From Pseudonocardia acidicola (GTDB lineage Bacteria; Actinomycetota; Actinomycetes; Mycobacteriales; Pseudonocardiaceae): a stretch of 64,000 nucleotides of DNA. Below the pieces are notes generated by a model that worked only from the letters and a program-made list of their open reading frames with translations, was not told the DNA's origin and searched no databases. A program made the translations under genes and the position numbers. Below are positions 9,069 to 17,539 of this stretch, piece after piece; the stretch's first letter is position 1; every line of letters starts with the position of its first letter. The stretch covers positions 51,512-115,511 of the forward strand of contig NZ_JAAXLA010000012.1 of NCBI RefSeq assembly GCF_012911935.1, given 5' to 3'.

Positions 9069-9788
9069 GTGGACGAAGCGTTGCGTGACAAGAAGATCGT
9101 CATCGTCGGAGGCGGCTCCGGCATCGGCAGGCGCATCGCCCGTGACGCCCTGGACCGGGGCGCTTCGGTCGTCCTCGCCGACCGCGACCAGGCCCGACTC
9201 GAGCAGTCCGCGGCCGAGCTGATCGGGGAGGTCGATACCGCCCGGCTCGATCTGGACGACGAAGGGTCCGTCATCGCGCTGGCCGAGCAGGTCGGGGAGC
9301 TCGACCACCTGGTGTCGCTGGCCGCGAACCACGCCAACGGGCCCGTCACCGAGCTTCGGCGAGACGCGATCGTGCGGGCCTTCGACGCCAAGGTCATCGG
9401 CGTGCTGCTGCTTGCCAAACATCTGGCCGGTCGCTTCCGCGACGGTGGCTCGATGCTGCTGTTCTCCGGCATCGCGGCGTGGAAGCCCGAACCGGGTTTG
9501 GTGGTCATGGCGACCACCAACGGTGCGGTGAGCTTCCTCGCCGGGGCGCTCGCCGTGGAACTGGCGCCGTTGCGCGTCAACGCACTGTCGCCCGGGATCG
9601 TCGATTCCGGGGCGTGGGACCACCTCGGCGCCGAGAAGGAGAAGATGTTCGCCGATGTCGCCGCGCGCATTCCGGCCCGGCGCATCGGGCGGCCTGCCGA
9701 CATCTCCGCCGCGGCCCTGGTGGCCCTGGCCGACCCGTTCATGACCGGTGCCACGGTGCACGTCGACGGCGGTGGTCGGCTGGTCTGA
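9069..9788 (+). CDS. SDR-family protein without the catalytic Tyr/Lys
   Basis: A 239-residue Rossmann protein of the short-chain dehydrogenase/reductase family: cofactor loop VGGGSGIGRR (residues 13-22), the NAG-equivalent region at SLAANHAN, and a C-terminal DGGGRLV. The family's Ser is present (Ser133, LLFSGIAAW). Where Tyr-x3-Lys should stand, aligned on the following helix, I read Met147-Ala-Thr-Thr-Asn151, so both catalytic residues are missing. It may bind NAD(P) without classical chemistry, or use other residues. I chose the GTG at 9069, behind GGGAGGAG. The longer upstream open frame has no SDR-like content. Confidence 0.85.
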   Translation: MDEALRDKKIVIVGGGSGIGRRIARDALDRGASVVLADRDQARLEQSAAELIGEVDTARLDLDDEGSVIALAEQVGELDHLVSLAANHANGPVTELRRDAIVRAFDAKVIGVLLLAKHLAGRFRDGGSMLLFSGIAAWKPEPGLVVMATTNGAVSFLAGALAVELAPLRVNALSPGIVDSGAWDHLGAEKEKMFADVAARIPARRIGRPADISAAALVALADPFMTGATVHVDGGGRLV

Positions 9789-9886
9789 CTCCGCACGCGG
9801 GCGGGCGCCGCGAGAAAAGGCGCTGAATGTGCGCCGACGCTCCGTTCGACTCGTCGAATTTACTGAAACAATGGAGGATCTGTGAT

Positions 9887-9976
9887 ATGGGCGACAGTGT
9901 GCCTCCGGCCACGAGGGGGTTGTCGAGCTTGACAGGTCCGGTTGCCGCCGGAAAATCGACGGTAATCACTGCATGA
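9887..9976 (+). other. Possible 29-residue leader ORF upstream of lsr2
   Basis: A short open frame starts at ATG 9887, nine bases after a good GGAGG (9873-9877), and its TGA overlaps an ATG at 9973 that is in frame with lsr2. The peptide ends with a P-loop-like string (GPVAAGKST), which may be coincidence. A TTGACA hexamer lies inside it (9929-9934), so the lsr2 promoter may instead sit here and the ORF be untranslated. Coding status is uncertain. Confidence 0.3.
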
Positions 9977-9996
9977 CTCGAAAGGCGGACGTCTCC

Positions 9997-10449
9997 ATGT
10001 CTCAGAAGGTCGAAGTTCGGCTGATCGACGACGTCGATGGGTCGGAGGCGTCGACCACCGTCAGTTTCGCGCTCGACGGCCGGGACTACGAGATCGATCT
10101 GTCCGAGGACAACCGCAGGAGGCTGGACGACATGCTGCGGCCGTACCTGGCCGCGGCCCGTCGTGCAGGACGCCGGGCAGCGGCACCGGCGCGCGGACGG
10201 GTGACGTCCCCGGTCGATCGGGCTCATAACGACGCCGTCCGGGCCTGGGCCCGGGGGAACGGCCACCAGGTCTCCGCGCGCGGACGTATCCCGGCGCAGA
10301 TCCTTCAGGCCTACGAGGCCCGCGACTCGGCCCCGGCCGCCGCGGCTGCTCCGGAGCAGCCGGCCGCCGAGGCGGCCGAGGCCCCGAAGAAGCGCACCCG
10401 CCGCGTGCAGGTGACCAACCCGTTCGCGCTGGACCAGGCGGCCAGCTAG
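9997..10449 (+). CDS. lsr2: Lsr2-family nucleoid-associated protein
   Basis: A 150-residue xenogeneic silencer that bridges AT-rich DNA. The N-terminal dimerisation domain reads KVEVRLIDDVDGSEA with the FALDG.DYEIDL continuation; the C-terminal DNA-binding domain has the family's VRAWARGNGHQVSARGRIP, including the RGR minor-groove hook, near residues 80-100. After it comes an unusual 40-residue Ala/Pro/Glu tail ending in basic KKRTRR. I chose ATG 9997 because MSQKVEVRL is the family start; ATG 9973 would add eight residues and couple it to the short ORF upstream. In actinobacteria Lsr2 represses horizontally acquired genes. Confidence 0.93.
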   Translation: MSQKVEVRLIDDVDGSEASTTVSFALDGRDYEIDLSEDNRRRLDDMLRPYLAAARRAGRRAAAPARGRVTSPVDRAHNDAVRAWARGNGHQVSARGRIPAQILQAYEARDSAPAAAAAPEQPAAEAAEAPKKRTRRVQVTNPFALDQAAS

Positions 10450-10475
10450 CGCCGCACCGCCCGGATCCCCCGTCC

Positions 10476-10496
10476 GACCCCCACAGCGGGGGAGTC
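10476..10496 (+). terminator. Hairpin after lsr2
   Basis: GACCCCC (10476-10482) pairs with GGGGGaGTC (10488-10496) around a five-base loop, 27 bp after the lsr2 stop and 78 bp before the phosphoribulokinase start. There is no T-tract, as is common for actinobacterial terminators. Confidence 0.45.
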
Positions 10497-10573
10497 CGCG
10501 ACGCCGCATCCCTCCTAGCCTCGGCACCTCCGAGTGGGCGACCGGACCGCCCGGGCCGGTGGGAGGTGCGGAG

Positions 10574-11527
10574 ATGGCCGACAAGGCGATGCGGATGGCG
10601 CGTGCGGGCGCCTCTCGCCCGAGACCGGTGATGGTGGCCATCGCGGGCGACAGCGCCGCCGGTAAGACCACCCTGACGCGAGGACTGGTCGAGGCGCTGG
10701 GGCCACAGCGCTGCGCGTCACTGTGCGTGGACGACTACCACCGCTACGACCGGGTGGAGCGTCGGGGGTTGCCCTTCACCGCGTTGCACCCCGACTGCAA
10801 CCACCTCGACATCATGGAGCAGCACCTGCAGTTGCTGGCCACGGGGCAGCCGGTGCTCAAACCGGTCTACGACCACGCCACCGGCCTGCTGACCCGCCCG
10901 GAGCGGGTGGAGCCGCGCGAGTTCATGATCGTCGAGGGACTGTTCCCGCTGCACAGCAGGCTGGCCCGCGCGTGCTTCGACGTGACCGTGTTCCTCGACC
11001 CGGCCGAGGACGTCCGCCGGGCCTGGAAGCTGGCCCGGGACACCGCCAGCCGCGGGTACTCCGCGGCGCAGGTGCTGGCGGAGCTGCAGCGGCGTGAGCC
11101 GGACTCGGCGGCGTACGTGCGGCCGCAGCGCCGGCACGCCGACATCGTGGTCCGGTTCGCCCCGATCCCGGTCCGCGACGACCCCCCGGGCACCCCGCTG
11201 TCCGCCGAGCTCCTCCTGCGCCCGACGATCCGGCACCCGGACCTGAGCGCCGTCCTGGCGCAGGCGGCGCCTGCCGAGGGGCTCCGGACGATGCACCTCA
11301 AGCTGGCCCGCGACACCGACGGCAGGCCCGTCGACACACTGCACGTGCACGGCTACGTCCCGACCGAGGAGAGCCGGACCCTGCAGAAGATCATCTGGGC
11401 GCAGCTCGACGAACCGGGGGAGGTTCCGGAGAGTCTGGGTCTGCTCGGCGGCTCCGGCGCCCGCAGCGAGCCGTTGGCGATCACCCAGCTGCTGCTGTTG
11501 CACCACGTACTGGAGGCCGGACGCTGA
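10574..11527 (+). CDS. Phosphoribulokinase (class II-like)
   Basis: A 317-residue P-loop kinase. Walker A is GDSAAGKTT (Gly24-Thr32). It is followed by the phosphoribulokinase signatures VDDYHRYDR, KPVYDHATG, VEGLFPLHS and the AWKLARDTASRG helix, which match plant/cyanobacterial-type phosphoribulokinases better than uridine kinases. The reaction is ATP plus ribulose 5-phosphate to ribulose 1,5-bisphosphate. The ATG at 10574 has GGGAGG seven bases upstream. It leads an apparent operon with a CbbR-like regulator, a MidA-type methyltransferase and nuoD. RuBisCO is not in the window; redox-regulatory cysteines are not obvious. A divergent uridine-kinase activity cannot be excluded. Confidence 0.82.
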   Translation: MADKAMRMARAGASRPRPVMVAIAGDSAAGKTTLTRGLVEALGPQRCASLCVDDYHRYDRVERRGLPFTALHPDCNHLDIMEQHLQLLATGQPVLKPVYDHATGLLTRPERVEPREFMIVEGLFPLHSRLARACFDVTVFLDPAEDVRRAWKLARDTASRGYSAAQVLAELQRREPDSAAYVRPQRRHADIVVRFAPIPVRDDPPGTPLSAELLLRPTIRHPDLSAVLAQAAPAEGLRTMHLKLARDTDGRPVDTLHVHGYVPTEESRTLQKIIWAQLDEPGEVPESLGLLGGSGARSEPLAITQLLLLHHVLEAGR

Positions 11528-11558
11528 GCGCGCCGCTACGCAGCCCGGGGGATCACCG

Positions 11559-12455
11559 GTGACGCTGACCCAGATGCGCACGTTCCTCGCGGTGGCCGAG
11601 GCGGGTTCGGTGCGCGCCGCGGCCGACCGCCTGGTGGTGACCGCGTCGGCGGTCTCGGCGGCCCTGTCCGCCCTGCAGGACTCGCTGCGCGTGGAGCTGG
11701 TCTGCCGCGAGGGCCGCGGGCTGCGGCTGACCGCGGCCGGCGAGGTCTACGCCGGGTACGCCCAGCGGGTGCTCGGCCTGCTCGACGAGGCCCGGCTGGC
11801 CGCGGCGGGCGAGGCCGACCCGGAGCGCGGCACGGTCCGGCTGGCCGCCGTCACGAGCGCCGGGGAGCACGTCCTGCCCGCTCTGCTCGCCGGTTTCCGC
11901 GACCGCCATCCCGAGGCCGGGGTGCTGCTGGAGGTCGACAACCAGCAACGGGTACACACCCTGTTCGCCCGCAACGAGGTCGACCTGGCCATCGGGTCCC
12001 GCCCCGAGGACCTCGGCGTCGTGGTCGGCGTCCGTCCGAACGAGCTCATCGTGGTCGCGCCGGCGAAGCTGCTCGCCGAGAGCGGCGTGTCCCCGACCGT
12101 CCCCTGGCTCGGGCAGCAGACCTGGCTGCTGCGGGAGCGCGGCTCGAACACCCGGGCGAGCACCCAGGCGGTCCTCGCCGAGCTCGGGCTCACCCCGCGG
12201 ACGATGACCGTCGGGTCCAACGGCGGCGTCCTCAAGTCGGTGCTGCTGGGCCTGGGGGTCACGCTGGTCTCCCGGGACGGCGTCGCGGCGGAACTGGCCT
12301 CGGGGGAGCTCGTCGAGGTCCCCACCGGGGCCACCCCGTTGCGACGGCCGCTGTTCCTGGCCGCGCACCGCGGGCGGTCGGCGGCGACAGCCGCCCTGCT
12401 CGTCCGCTGCGCGTGGGAGATCGGCACGTTCCAGCGCGTAGCACCGGCGTCCTGA
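11559..12455 (+). CDS. LysR-family regulator, CbbR-like
   Basis: A 298-residue LysR regulator. The N-terminal winged helix reads LTQMRTFLAVAEAGSVRAAADRL with AVSAALSALQ as recognition helix; the rest is the two-lobed effector domain. The effector-domain wording (DLAIGSRPED, WLLRERGSNTR, GLGVTLVSRD) is typical of CbbR, the activator of Calvin-cycle operons. Its place directly after phosphoribulokinase (31 bp) supports that, although CbbR is usually divergent from its target and here it is inside the operon. The start is a GTG at 11559. The regulated promoter may be upstream of 10574 or the inverted repeat at 14909. Confidence 0.83.
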   Translation: MTLTQMRTFLAVAEAGSVRAAADRLVVTASAVSAALSALQDSLRVELVCREGRGLRLTAAGEVYAGYAQRVLGLLDEARLAAAGEADPERGTVRLAAVTSAGEHVLPALLAGFRDRHPEAGVLLEVDNQQRVHTLFARNEVDLAIGSRPEDLGVVVGVRPNELIVVAPAKLLAESGVSPTVPWLGQQTWLLRERGSNTRASTQAVLAELGLTPRTMTVGSNGGVLKSVLLGLGVTLVSRDGVAAELASGELVEVPTGATPLRRPLFLAAHRGRSAATAALLVRCAWEIGTFQRVAPAS

Positions 12456-12456
12456 C

Positions 12457-13461
12457 ATGTGGACGGGGTGGCGGGCGGCCACCGACCGGGCGCTCTACGC
12501 CGAGCGCGGTTTCTACCGCCGCAGCGCGCCGTGCCGGCACTTCCGCACCTCGGTGCACGCGTCGGCGCGGTTCGCCGCGGCGCTGTCGACGTTGCTGCAG
12601 GGGGTGGATGCGGCGCTCGGGCACCCGGCGGTGCTGGACGTGGTCGACGTCGGCGCCGGCCGCGCGGAGCTGCTGCTCGGCCTGCGCGCCGCGGCGCCCG
12701 CCGAGCTCCGGTCCCGGTTGCGGCTCACGGCGGTGGAACGGGCCGCGCGTCCCGACGGGCTTGCCCCGGAGATCGGCTGGCGATCCTGCCCGCCCGACGT
12801 GATCACCGGTGTGGTGATCGCCAACGAGTGGCTGGACAACATCCCGGTCGACGTGGTCGTGCGCACCGCGGACGGCGACCGGCTGCTGCTGGTGGACCCG
12901 GTGACCGGGGACGAGCGACGGGGCCCGGCGCCCACGGCGGCCGACGCGGCCTGGCTGCGACGCTGGTGGCCGCTGACCGAGCCGGGCGACCGGGCCGAGG
13001 TCGGCCGGCCACGGGACGAGGCCTGGGCCGATGTGGTCCGGCGGCTGCACCGCGGACTGGCGGTCGCCGCCGACTACGCCCACGACCGGTCGGCGCGGCC
13101 CCCGTTCGGCACGCTGGCCGGCTACCGCGGCGGCCGGGCGGTCGTCCCGGTCCCTGACGGGTCGTGCGACATCACCGCCCACGTCGCGCTGGACGCCTGT
13201 GCGGCGGCGGGCGCGCGGGCCGGGGCCCACGACACCCTGCTCACCACCCAGCGTGCCGCGCTGCGCGCCCTGGGCCTGCGGGGCGCGCGGCCCCCGCACC
13301 AGCTCGCCCACTCCGCTCCCACCCACTACCTGCGCGAACTCCAGCGCGCAGGAGAGGAGGCAGAACTGATGGATCCGTGCGGACTCGGCCGATTCGGCTG
13401 GCTCGTCCAGACGATCGACATGGACGCATCCGCCGCGTTCCCTGTCCCCCCGGCCCGATGA
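12457..13461 (+). CDS. MidA/NDUFAF7-type SAM-dependent methyltransferase (DUF185)
   Basis: A 334-residue class I methyltransferase of the MidA/COG1565 family. Features in order: GFYRR...[12 protein letters not shown] (18-39), SAM-binding VDVGAG (63-68), [10 protein letters not shown] (121-130), DY at 206-207, GTLAGYRG, and GSCDITAHV (235-243). The mitochondrial member NDUFAF7 symmetrically dimethylates an arginine of complex I subunit NDUFS2, the homologue of NuoD. Here the gene starts one base after the LysR stop and overlaps nuoD by ATGA, so substrate and enzyme would be co-translated. The target arginine is present in the adjacent NuoD. I infer a complex I assembly methyltransferase; activity is unproven. 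Confidence 0.82.
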   Translation: MWTGWRAATDRALYAERGFYRRSAPCRHFRTSVHASARFAAALSTLLQGVDAALGHPAVLDVVDVGAGRAELLLGLRAAAPAELRSRLRLTAVERAARPDGLAPEIGWRSCPPDVITGVVIANEWLDNIPVDVVVRTADGDRLLLVDPVTGDERRGPAPTAADAAWLRRWWPLTEPGDRAEVGRPRDEAWADVVRRLHRGLAVAADYAHDRSARPPFGTLAGYRGGRAVVPVPDGSCDITAHVALDACAAAGARAGAHDTLLTTQRAALRALGLRGARPPHQLAHSAPTHYLRELQRAGEEAELMDPCGLGRFGWLVQTIDMDASAAFPVPPAR

Positions 13462-14606
13462 CCGTCGAGCGGACGGTCGGCATGGGAGCGGGCGCCGCCG
13501 GGCTCGCGACCGAGGACATGGTCCTCAACATCGGCCCGCAGCACCCGGCGACGCACGGCGTCCTGCGGCTGCGGCTCACCCTCGACGGGGAGCGCATCGT
13601 CACTGCGGAACCGATCGTCGGGTACATGCACCGGGGCGCGGAGAAGCTGTTCGAGGTCCGCGACTACCGCCAGATCATCATGCTGGCCAACCGGCACGAC
13701 TGGCTGTCGGCGTTCGGCAACGAACTCGGCGTGGCGCTGGCCGTCGAGCGGATGCTGGACATCGAGGTGCCGGAGCGCGCGGTCTGGCTCCGCACCCTGC
13801 TGGCCGAGCTGAACCGGGTGCTCAACCACCTGATGTTCCTCGGCTCCTACCCGCTGGAGCTCGGCGCGATCACCCCGGTCTTCTACGCGTTCGACGCGCG
13901 GGAGACCGTGCAGGCGGTCATGGAGGAGATCTCCGGCGGCCGCATGCACTACATGTTCAACCGGGTGGGAGGTCTGGCGGCCGACATCCCGGAGGGCTGG
14001 CCGGGCCGCGCCCGCGCCGCGATCGCGGCGGTGCGCCGCGGCATGGCCGACATCGACGCGCTCATCGGCGGCAACGAGATCTTCCGGGCCCGGACCAGCG
14101 GGGTCGGAGTGCTGTCTGCGGCGCAGGCGGCGCAGTACGGGGTGTCGGGGCCGATCGCCCGGGCCGGCGGCCTGGACGTCGACCTGCGCCGGGACGACCC
14201 GTACCTGGCCTACCGCGAGCTGGACGTGCCGGTCGTGACCCGCACCGCGGGTGACTGCCTGGCCCGTTTCGAGTGCCTGGCCGAGCAGGTGGGGGTCTCG
14301 CTGCGGCTGGCCGAGGCGTGCCTCGACCAGCTCGAGGAGCTGCCGCCGGGGCCGATCGCGGCCCCGACCGGCAAGCGGATCCGGCCGCCGGCCGGGCACA
14401 CCTACGTCTGGACCGAGAACCCGCTCGGCGTCAACGGCTACTACCTGGTGTCCCGGGGCGAGACCACGCCGTGGCGGCTCAAGCTGCGGTCGGCCTCGTT
14501 CAACAACATCCAGGTCCTCGGCGAGATGCTGCCCGGCGCCCTGGTCGCCGACATGATCGCGATCCTGGGATCGATGTTCTTCGTGGTCGGCGACGTCGAC
14601 CGCTGA
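13458..14606 (+). CDS. nuoD: Complex I subunit NuoD (49 kDa)
   Basis: A 382-residue catalytic-core subunit, homologous to the [NiFe] hydrogenase large subunit, that forms the quinone site with NuoB. Conserved text includes [15 protein letters not shown] (24-38), [10 protein letters not shown] (55-64), [11 protein letters not shown] and the C-terminal [12 protein letters not shown]. His29 and His33 belong to the quinone-pocket loop; Arg59 in HRGAEK corresponds to the arginine methylated in mammalian NDUFS2. The ATG overlaps the methyltransferase stop. NuoD is separated from NuoABC by 450 bp and a reverse gene, unlike the standard A-B-C-D order. Confidence 0.95.
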   Translation: MTVERTVGMGAGAAGLATEDMVLNIGPQHPATHGVLRLRLTLDGERIVTAEPIVGYMHRGAEKLFEVRDYRQIIMLANRHDWLSAFGNELGVALAVERMLDIEVPERAVWLRTLLAELNRVLNHLMFLGSYPLELGAITPVFYAFDARETVQAVMEEISGGRMHYMFNRVGGLAADIPEGWPGRARAAIAAVRRGMADIDALIGGNEIFRARTSGVGVLSAAQAAQYGVSGPIARAGGLDVDLRRDDPYLAYRELDVPVVTRTAGDCLARFECLAEQVGVSLRLAEACLDQLEELPPGPIAAPTGKRIRPPAGHTYVWTENPLGVNGYYLVSRGETTPWRLKLRSASFNNIQVLGEMLPGALVADMIAILGSMFFVVGDVDR

Positions 14607-14628
14607 CCGGGGTTGATCGCAGAGGCGC

Positions 14629-14838
14629 TCAGCGCGGCCCGTCCAGGGGCAGGGTGGCCAGGTTGAGCGCGACGACGACCCCGTCGCGCACCCGGATGGC
14701 CACGCGCTGACCCGAGCGCAGCAGGCGCAGTCCGCTGGCGTCGAAGGCAGGCGCGCCGAAGGGCAGCTCGGCGCCGTCGTCGAGCAGCACGGTGCCGATG
14801 CGGGATTCGGGGGAGAAGGACGCGACGGTGGCCTGCAT
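14629..14838 (-). CDS. Small cold-shock-like OB-fold protein
   Basis: A 69-residue protein (MQATVASFSPESRIGTVLL at the N-terminus) whose strand pattern, LLDDGAELPF and LRSGQRVAIRV, resembles a cold-shock domain. The aromatic RNP1/RNP2 residues of CspA are largely missing, so RNA binding is uncertain. It is read against the nuo genes, in the gap between nuoD and nuoA. No good ribosome-binding site lies just upstream of 14838, so it may be leaderless. I think it is a real gene because codon use and the domain pattern fit. Its role is unknown. Confidence 0.6.
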   Translation of the reverse strand: MQATVASFSPESRIGTVLLDDGAELPFGAPAFDASGLRLLRSGQRVAIRVRDGVVVALNLATLPLDGPR

Positions 14839-14908
14839 CGCGGCCACGGTAGGGGTTCTCCCGCACCGGTACCTCCCCGGTGCGGGGGAGCCGGCGGGGG
14901 AGGCGGAG

Positions 14909-14953
14909 ACCATCAAACGGAACCTTGATGGTTCGCGGTGAAGTCTCAATAGA
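14909..14953 (+). promoter_or_regulatory. Candidate nuoA promoter with overlapping inverted repeat
   Basis: ACCATCAA (14909-14916) and TTGATGGT (14925-14932) form a perfect 8-bp inverted repeat with an 8-bp spacer. Its right arm contains a -35-like TTGATG (14925-14930), followed after 17 bp by AATAGA (14948-14953) as a possible -10. It lies 104 bp upstream of nuoA and just after a GC-rich hairpin (about 14856-14890). A LysR-type or other dimeric regulator could bind here; the CbbR-like regulator nearby is a candidate. Confidence 0.5.
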
Positions 14954-15056
14954 CAGTTGTGTCTCGCGGCCCCCATGGTGGAGCGGCACACAGGACGGTC
15001 TGCGGTTCTCCGCCGGCCGGTGTGGTCCTTCCTGCCTCGGTCGACGGGATGCCTTT

Positions 15057-15428
15057 GTGGACGGATACTTCGGCTCGTACGCCCTCGTGGGCCTGCTCCT
15101 CGTGGTCGGGGCGGGTTTCGTGGCGGTGAGCTTCGCGGCCAACCGGCTGCTGCGGCCGCACCGCCCGACACCGGAGAAGCGGCGCGGATACGAGTGCGGG
15201 CTCGACCCGGCCGGCGGCGGCTGGGCGCAGTCGCACGTCCGCTACTACGTCTTCGCGTTCCTGTACCTGATCTTCGCGGTCGACGCGGTGTTCCTGTTCC
15301 CGTGGGCGACGGTGTTCGCCCGGCCCGGGTTCGGCGCCGTGACGCTGGCGGAGATGTTCGTCTTCCTCGGCATCGTCGCGGCCGGCGTCGTCTACGCCTG
15401 GCGCAAGGGAGTCCTGACGTGGGTGTGA
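15057..15428 (+). CDS. nuoA: Complex I subunit NuoA
   Basis: A 123-residue membrane subunit with three predicted helices and the conserved [11 protein letters not shown] loop between helices 1 and 2, which lies at the quinone-site entrance and contains the Cys that switches exposure in active/deactive transitions of mitochondrial ND3. I chose the GTG at 15057 because it gives the usual length of about 120 residues; the longer open frame upstream crosses the promoter region. The stop overlaps the nuoB start. Confidence 0.92.
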   Translation: MDGYFGSYALVGLLLVVGAGFVAVSFAANRLLRPHRPTPEKRRGYECGLDPAGGGWAQSHVRYYVFAFLYLIFAVDAVFLFPWATVFARPGFGAVTLAEMFVFLGIVAAGVVYAWRKGVLTWV

Positions 15429-15946
15429 TCGACCTGTCGCCGCCGTCGCGGCGCCCGCGTGCCGATGCGTTCGACCAGATCCCGGAGCCGATCCGGTTCG
15501 TGCTCAACTGGGGCCGCAGGTACTCGCTGTGGGTGTTCAACTTCGGGCTGGCGTGCTGCGCGATCGAGTTCATCGCCACGTCGATGAGCCGGCACGACTT
15601 CATCCGGCTCGGCGTGATCCCGTTCGCCCACGGTCCGCGCCAGGCCGATCTGATGATCGTCTCGGGCACGGTGACGGACAAGATGGCGCCCGCCGTGAAA
15701 CGGCTCTACGAGCAGATGCCCGAGCCGAAGTACGTGATCTCGTTCGGCTCCTGTTCGAACAGCGGCGGCCCGTACTGGGACTCCTACTGCGTCACCAAGG
15801 GCGTCGACCAGATCGTGCCGGTGGACGTCTACGTGCCCGGCTGTCCGCCCCGGCCGGAAGCCCTGCTGCACGGGATCGTGGAACTGCAGAAGAAGATCGC
15901 CGCGCAGTCGCTGGGCGAGGTCCTGCGCCCGGAGGCGGGCCGATGA
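15419..15946 (+). CDS. nuoB: Complex I subunit NuoB
   Basis: A 175-residue peripheral subunit that holds iron-sulfur cluster N2, the last electron donor to quinone. The four ligands are Cys46 and Cys47 (GLACCAIEF), Cys112 (FGSCSNSGG) and Cys142 ([11 protein letters not shown]). All are intact, so the complex is able to reduce quinone. The GTG at 15419 has AAGGGAG seven bases upstream; a second GTG at 15425, overlapping the nuoA stop, is an alternative. It overlaps nuoC by ATGA. Confidence 0.95.
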   Translation: MGVIDLSPPSRRPRADAFDQIPEPIRFVLNWGRRYSLWVFNFGLACCAIEFIATSMSRHDFIRLGVIPFAHGPRQADLMIVSGTVTDKMAPAVKRLYEQMPEPKYVISFGSCSNSGGPYWDSYCVTKGVDQIVPVDVYVPGCPPRPEALLHGIVELQKKIAAQSLGEVLRPEAGR

Positions 15947-16575
15947 GCAGCGACGTCGACAGCCGGCTGCGGACCGCCGGCACGGGGATCGACCCCGAGG
16001 ACATGGCCCTGCTGGCCGGCGCGGCGCTCGCCGTGTGCGAGACCGCGATCGAGCACGGTCTGCTCACGGTGAGCGTCGAGCGCGCCGCCTGGCTGCCGGC
16101 CCTGGAATGGGCACGTGACGAGCTGGGCTGCACGTTCTTCGACTTCCTGTGCGGCGTCGACGAACGCGACGCCGCCCCTGCCGGGATCTCGGTGGTGGCG
16201 CACCTGCATTGCCCCCGGGGGCGCCACCACCTGCTCCTGCGTACCGTGGCGCCGGCCGAGGACCTCCGGTTGCCCACCGCGACGGGGCTGTTCCGCGGCG
16301 CGAACTGGCACGAGCGGGAGACCCACGAGATGTTCGGGGTGGTCTTCACCGGCCACCCGAACCTCGACCCGCTGCTGCTGCCCGACGGCTTCGAGGGCCA
16401 TCCGCTGCGCAAGGACTTCGTGCTGGCCTCCCGGGTGGCCAAGGCGTGGCCGGGTGCGGTCAACCCCGGCCAGTCGGCCGGGGACGCGGCGCGGCGCCCG
16501 GGCCGCAACCGTCCGCCCGGGGTGCCCGACCCGGCCCACTGGGGCCCGGCGGCCGGCCGGGCCGCGGGGGCGTAG
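15943..16575 (+). CDS. nuoC: Complex I subunit NuoC (30 kDa)
   Basis: A 210-residue peripheral-arm subunit that supports NuoD and NuoB at the quinone module. Diagnostic motifs are [16 protein letters not shown] and GHPLRKDF. The C-terminal 40 residues are Pro/Ala/Gly-rich and probably disordered. It is separate from NuoD, unlike the NuoCD fusion of enterobacteria, and lies after nuoB while nuoD lies upstream. It overlaps nuoB (ATGA) and is followed after four bases by nuoH. Confidence 0.93.
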   Translation: MSSDVDSRLRTAGTGIDPEDMALLAGAALAVCETAIEHGLLTVSVERAAWLPALEWARDELGCTFFDFLCGVDERDAAPAGISVVAHLHCPRGRHHLLLRTVAPAEDLRLPTATGLFRGANWHERETHEMFGVVFTGHPNLDPLLLPDGFEGHPLRKDFVLASRVAKAWPGAVNPGQSAGDAARRPGRNRPPGVPDPAHWGPAAGRAAGA

Positions 16576-16579
16576 CCCC

Positions 16580-17539
16580 ATGGGCCTGCTCGACACCGGG
16601 CTGCGGCTCGTGGCCGTGTTCGTGGCGTTCCTGACCCTCCCGCTGCTGGTCGGGCAGATGGAGCACAAGGCGATGGCGCACATGCAGTCCCGGCTCGGCC
16701 CGATGCACGCCGGGGGCTTCCACGGCTGGGCGCAGCTCATCGCGGACGGGGTCAAGTTCGCGCAGAAGGAGCACGTCGTCCCCGAGCACGCCGATCGGAC
16801 GATCTTCTCGCTCGCGCCCGCGGTCGCGCTGCTGCCGTACCTGCTGGTGCTGCTGGTGATCCCGCTCGGCCCCGGCCTGGTGGCACTCGACCTGGACATC
16901 GGGCTGTTCTACGCGCTCGCGGTGCTGGGTGTCGGGGTGCTCGGCTCGGTGATGGCGGGGTGGGCCAGCGCCAACAAGTACGCGCTGCTCGGCGGCATGC
17001 GCTCGGCGGCCCAGCTGATGGCCTACGAGCTGCCGCTCGTGCTCACCGCGGCCTCGGTCGCGCTGGCCGCCGGCACGCTGTCGCTGACCGGGATCATCGG
17101 CGCCTGGTCGCCGTGGTGGCTGCTCTGGCAGGGCACCGGCGCGGTGATCTTCTTCGTGGCGGGGCTCGCCGAACTGCACCGGCCGCCGTTCGACATGCCG
17201 GTGGCCGACGCCGAGATCATCATGGGCCCCTACACCGAGTACACCGGACTGCGCTTCGCCTTCTTCCTGCTCGCCGAGTACGCCGGCATCGTGGTGGTCT
17301 GCGCCCTGACCACGGTGCTGTTCCTGGGCGGCTGGCGCGGCCCGTTCCTCGACGCGCAGCTCGGCTGGCTGTGGACCCTGCTCAAGGTGTTCGCGCTGGC
17401 GTTCGTGGTGGTGTGGCTGCGCACCAGCTATCCGCGGCTGCGCAGCGACCAGCTGCAGAAGCTGGCCTGGCAGGTCCTCGTCCCGCTCGCGCTGGCCCAG
17501 CTGGCGCTCACCGGCGTGATCCGGGTGGTGATGTCGTGA
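16580..17539 (+). CDS. nuoH: Complex I subunit NuoH
   Basis: A 319-residue membrane subunit with about eight helices that links the quinone chamber to the proton channels. Seen motifs: [54 protein letters not shown] and a glutamate-rich [15 protein letters not shown]. These conserved charged residues form the E-channel and quinone site. All appear present, so proton coupling is likely intact. The stop overlaps nuoI. Confidence 0.95.
   Translation: MGLLDTGLRLVAVFVAFLTLPLLVGQMEHKAMAHMQSRLGPMHAGGFHGWAQLIADGVKFAQKEHVVPEHADRTIFSLAPAVALLPYLLVLLVIPLGPGLVALDLDIGLFYALAVLGVGVLGSVMAGWASANKYALLGGMRSAAQLMAYELPLVLTAASVALAAGTLSLTGIIGAWSPWWLLWQGTGAVIFFVAGLAELHRPPFDMPVADAEIIMGPYTEYTGLRFAFFLLAEYAGIVVVCALTTVLFLGGWRGPFLDAQLGWLWTLLKVFALAFVVVWLRTSYPRLRSDQLQKLAWQVLVPLALAQLALTGVIRVVMS

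Noticed and set aside
10574..11527. Assignment as uridine kinase
   Set aside because: The VDDYH, KPVYDHATG and EGLFPLHS segments and the C-terminal extension fit phosphoribulokinase better; a uridine kinase would be about 210 residues.
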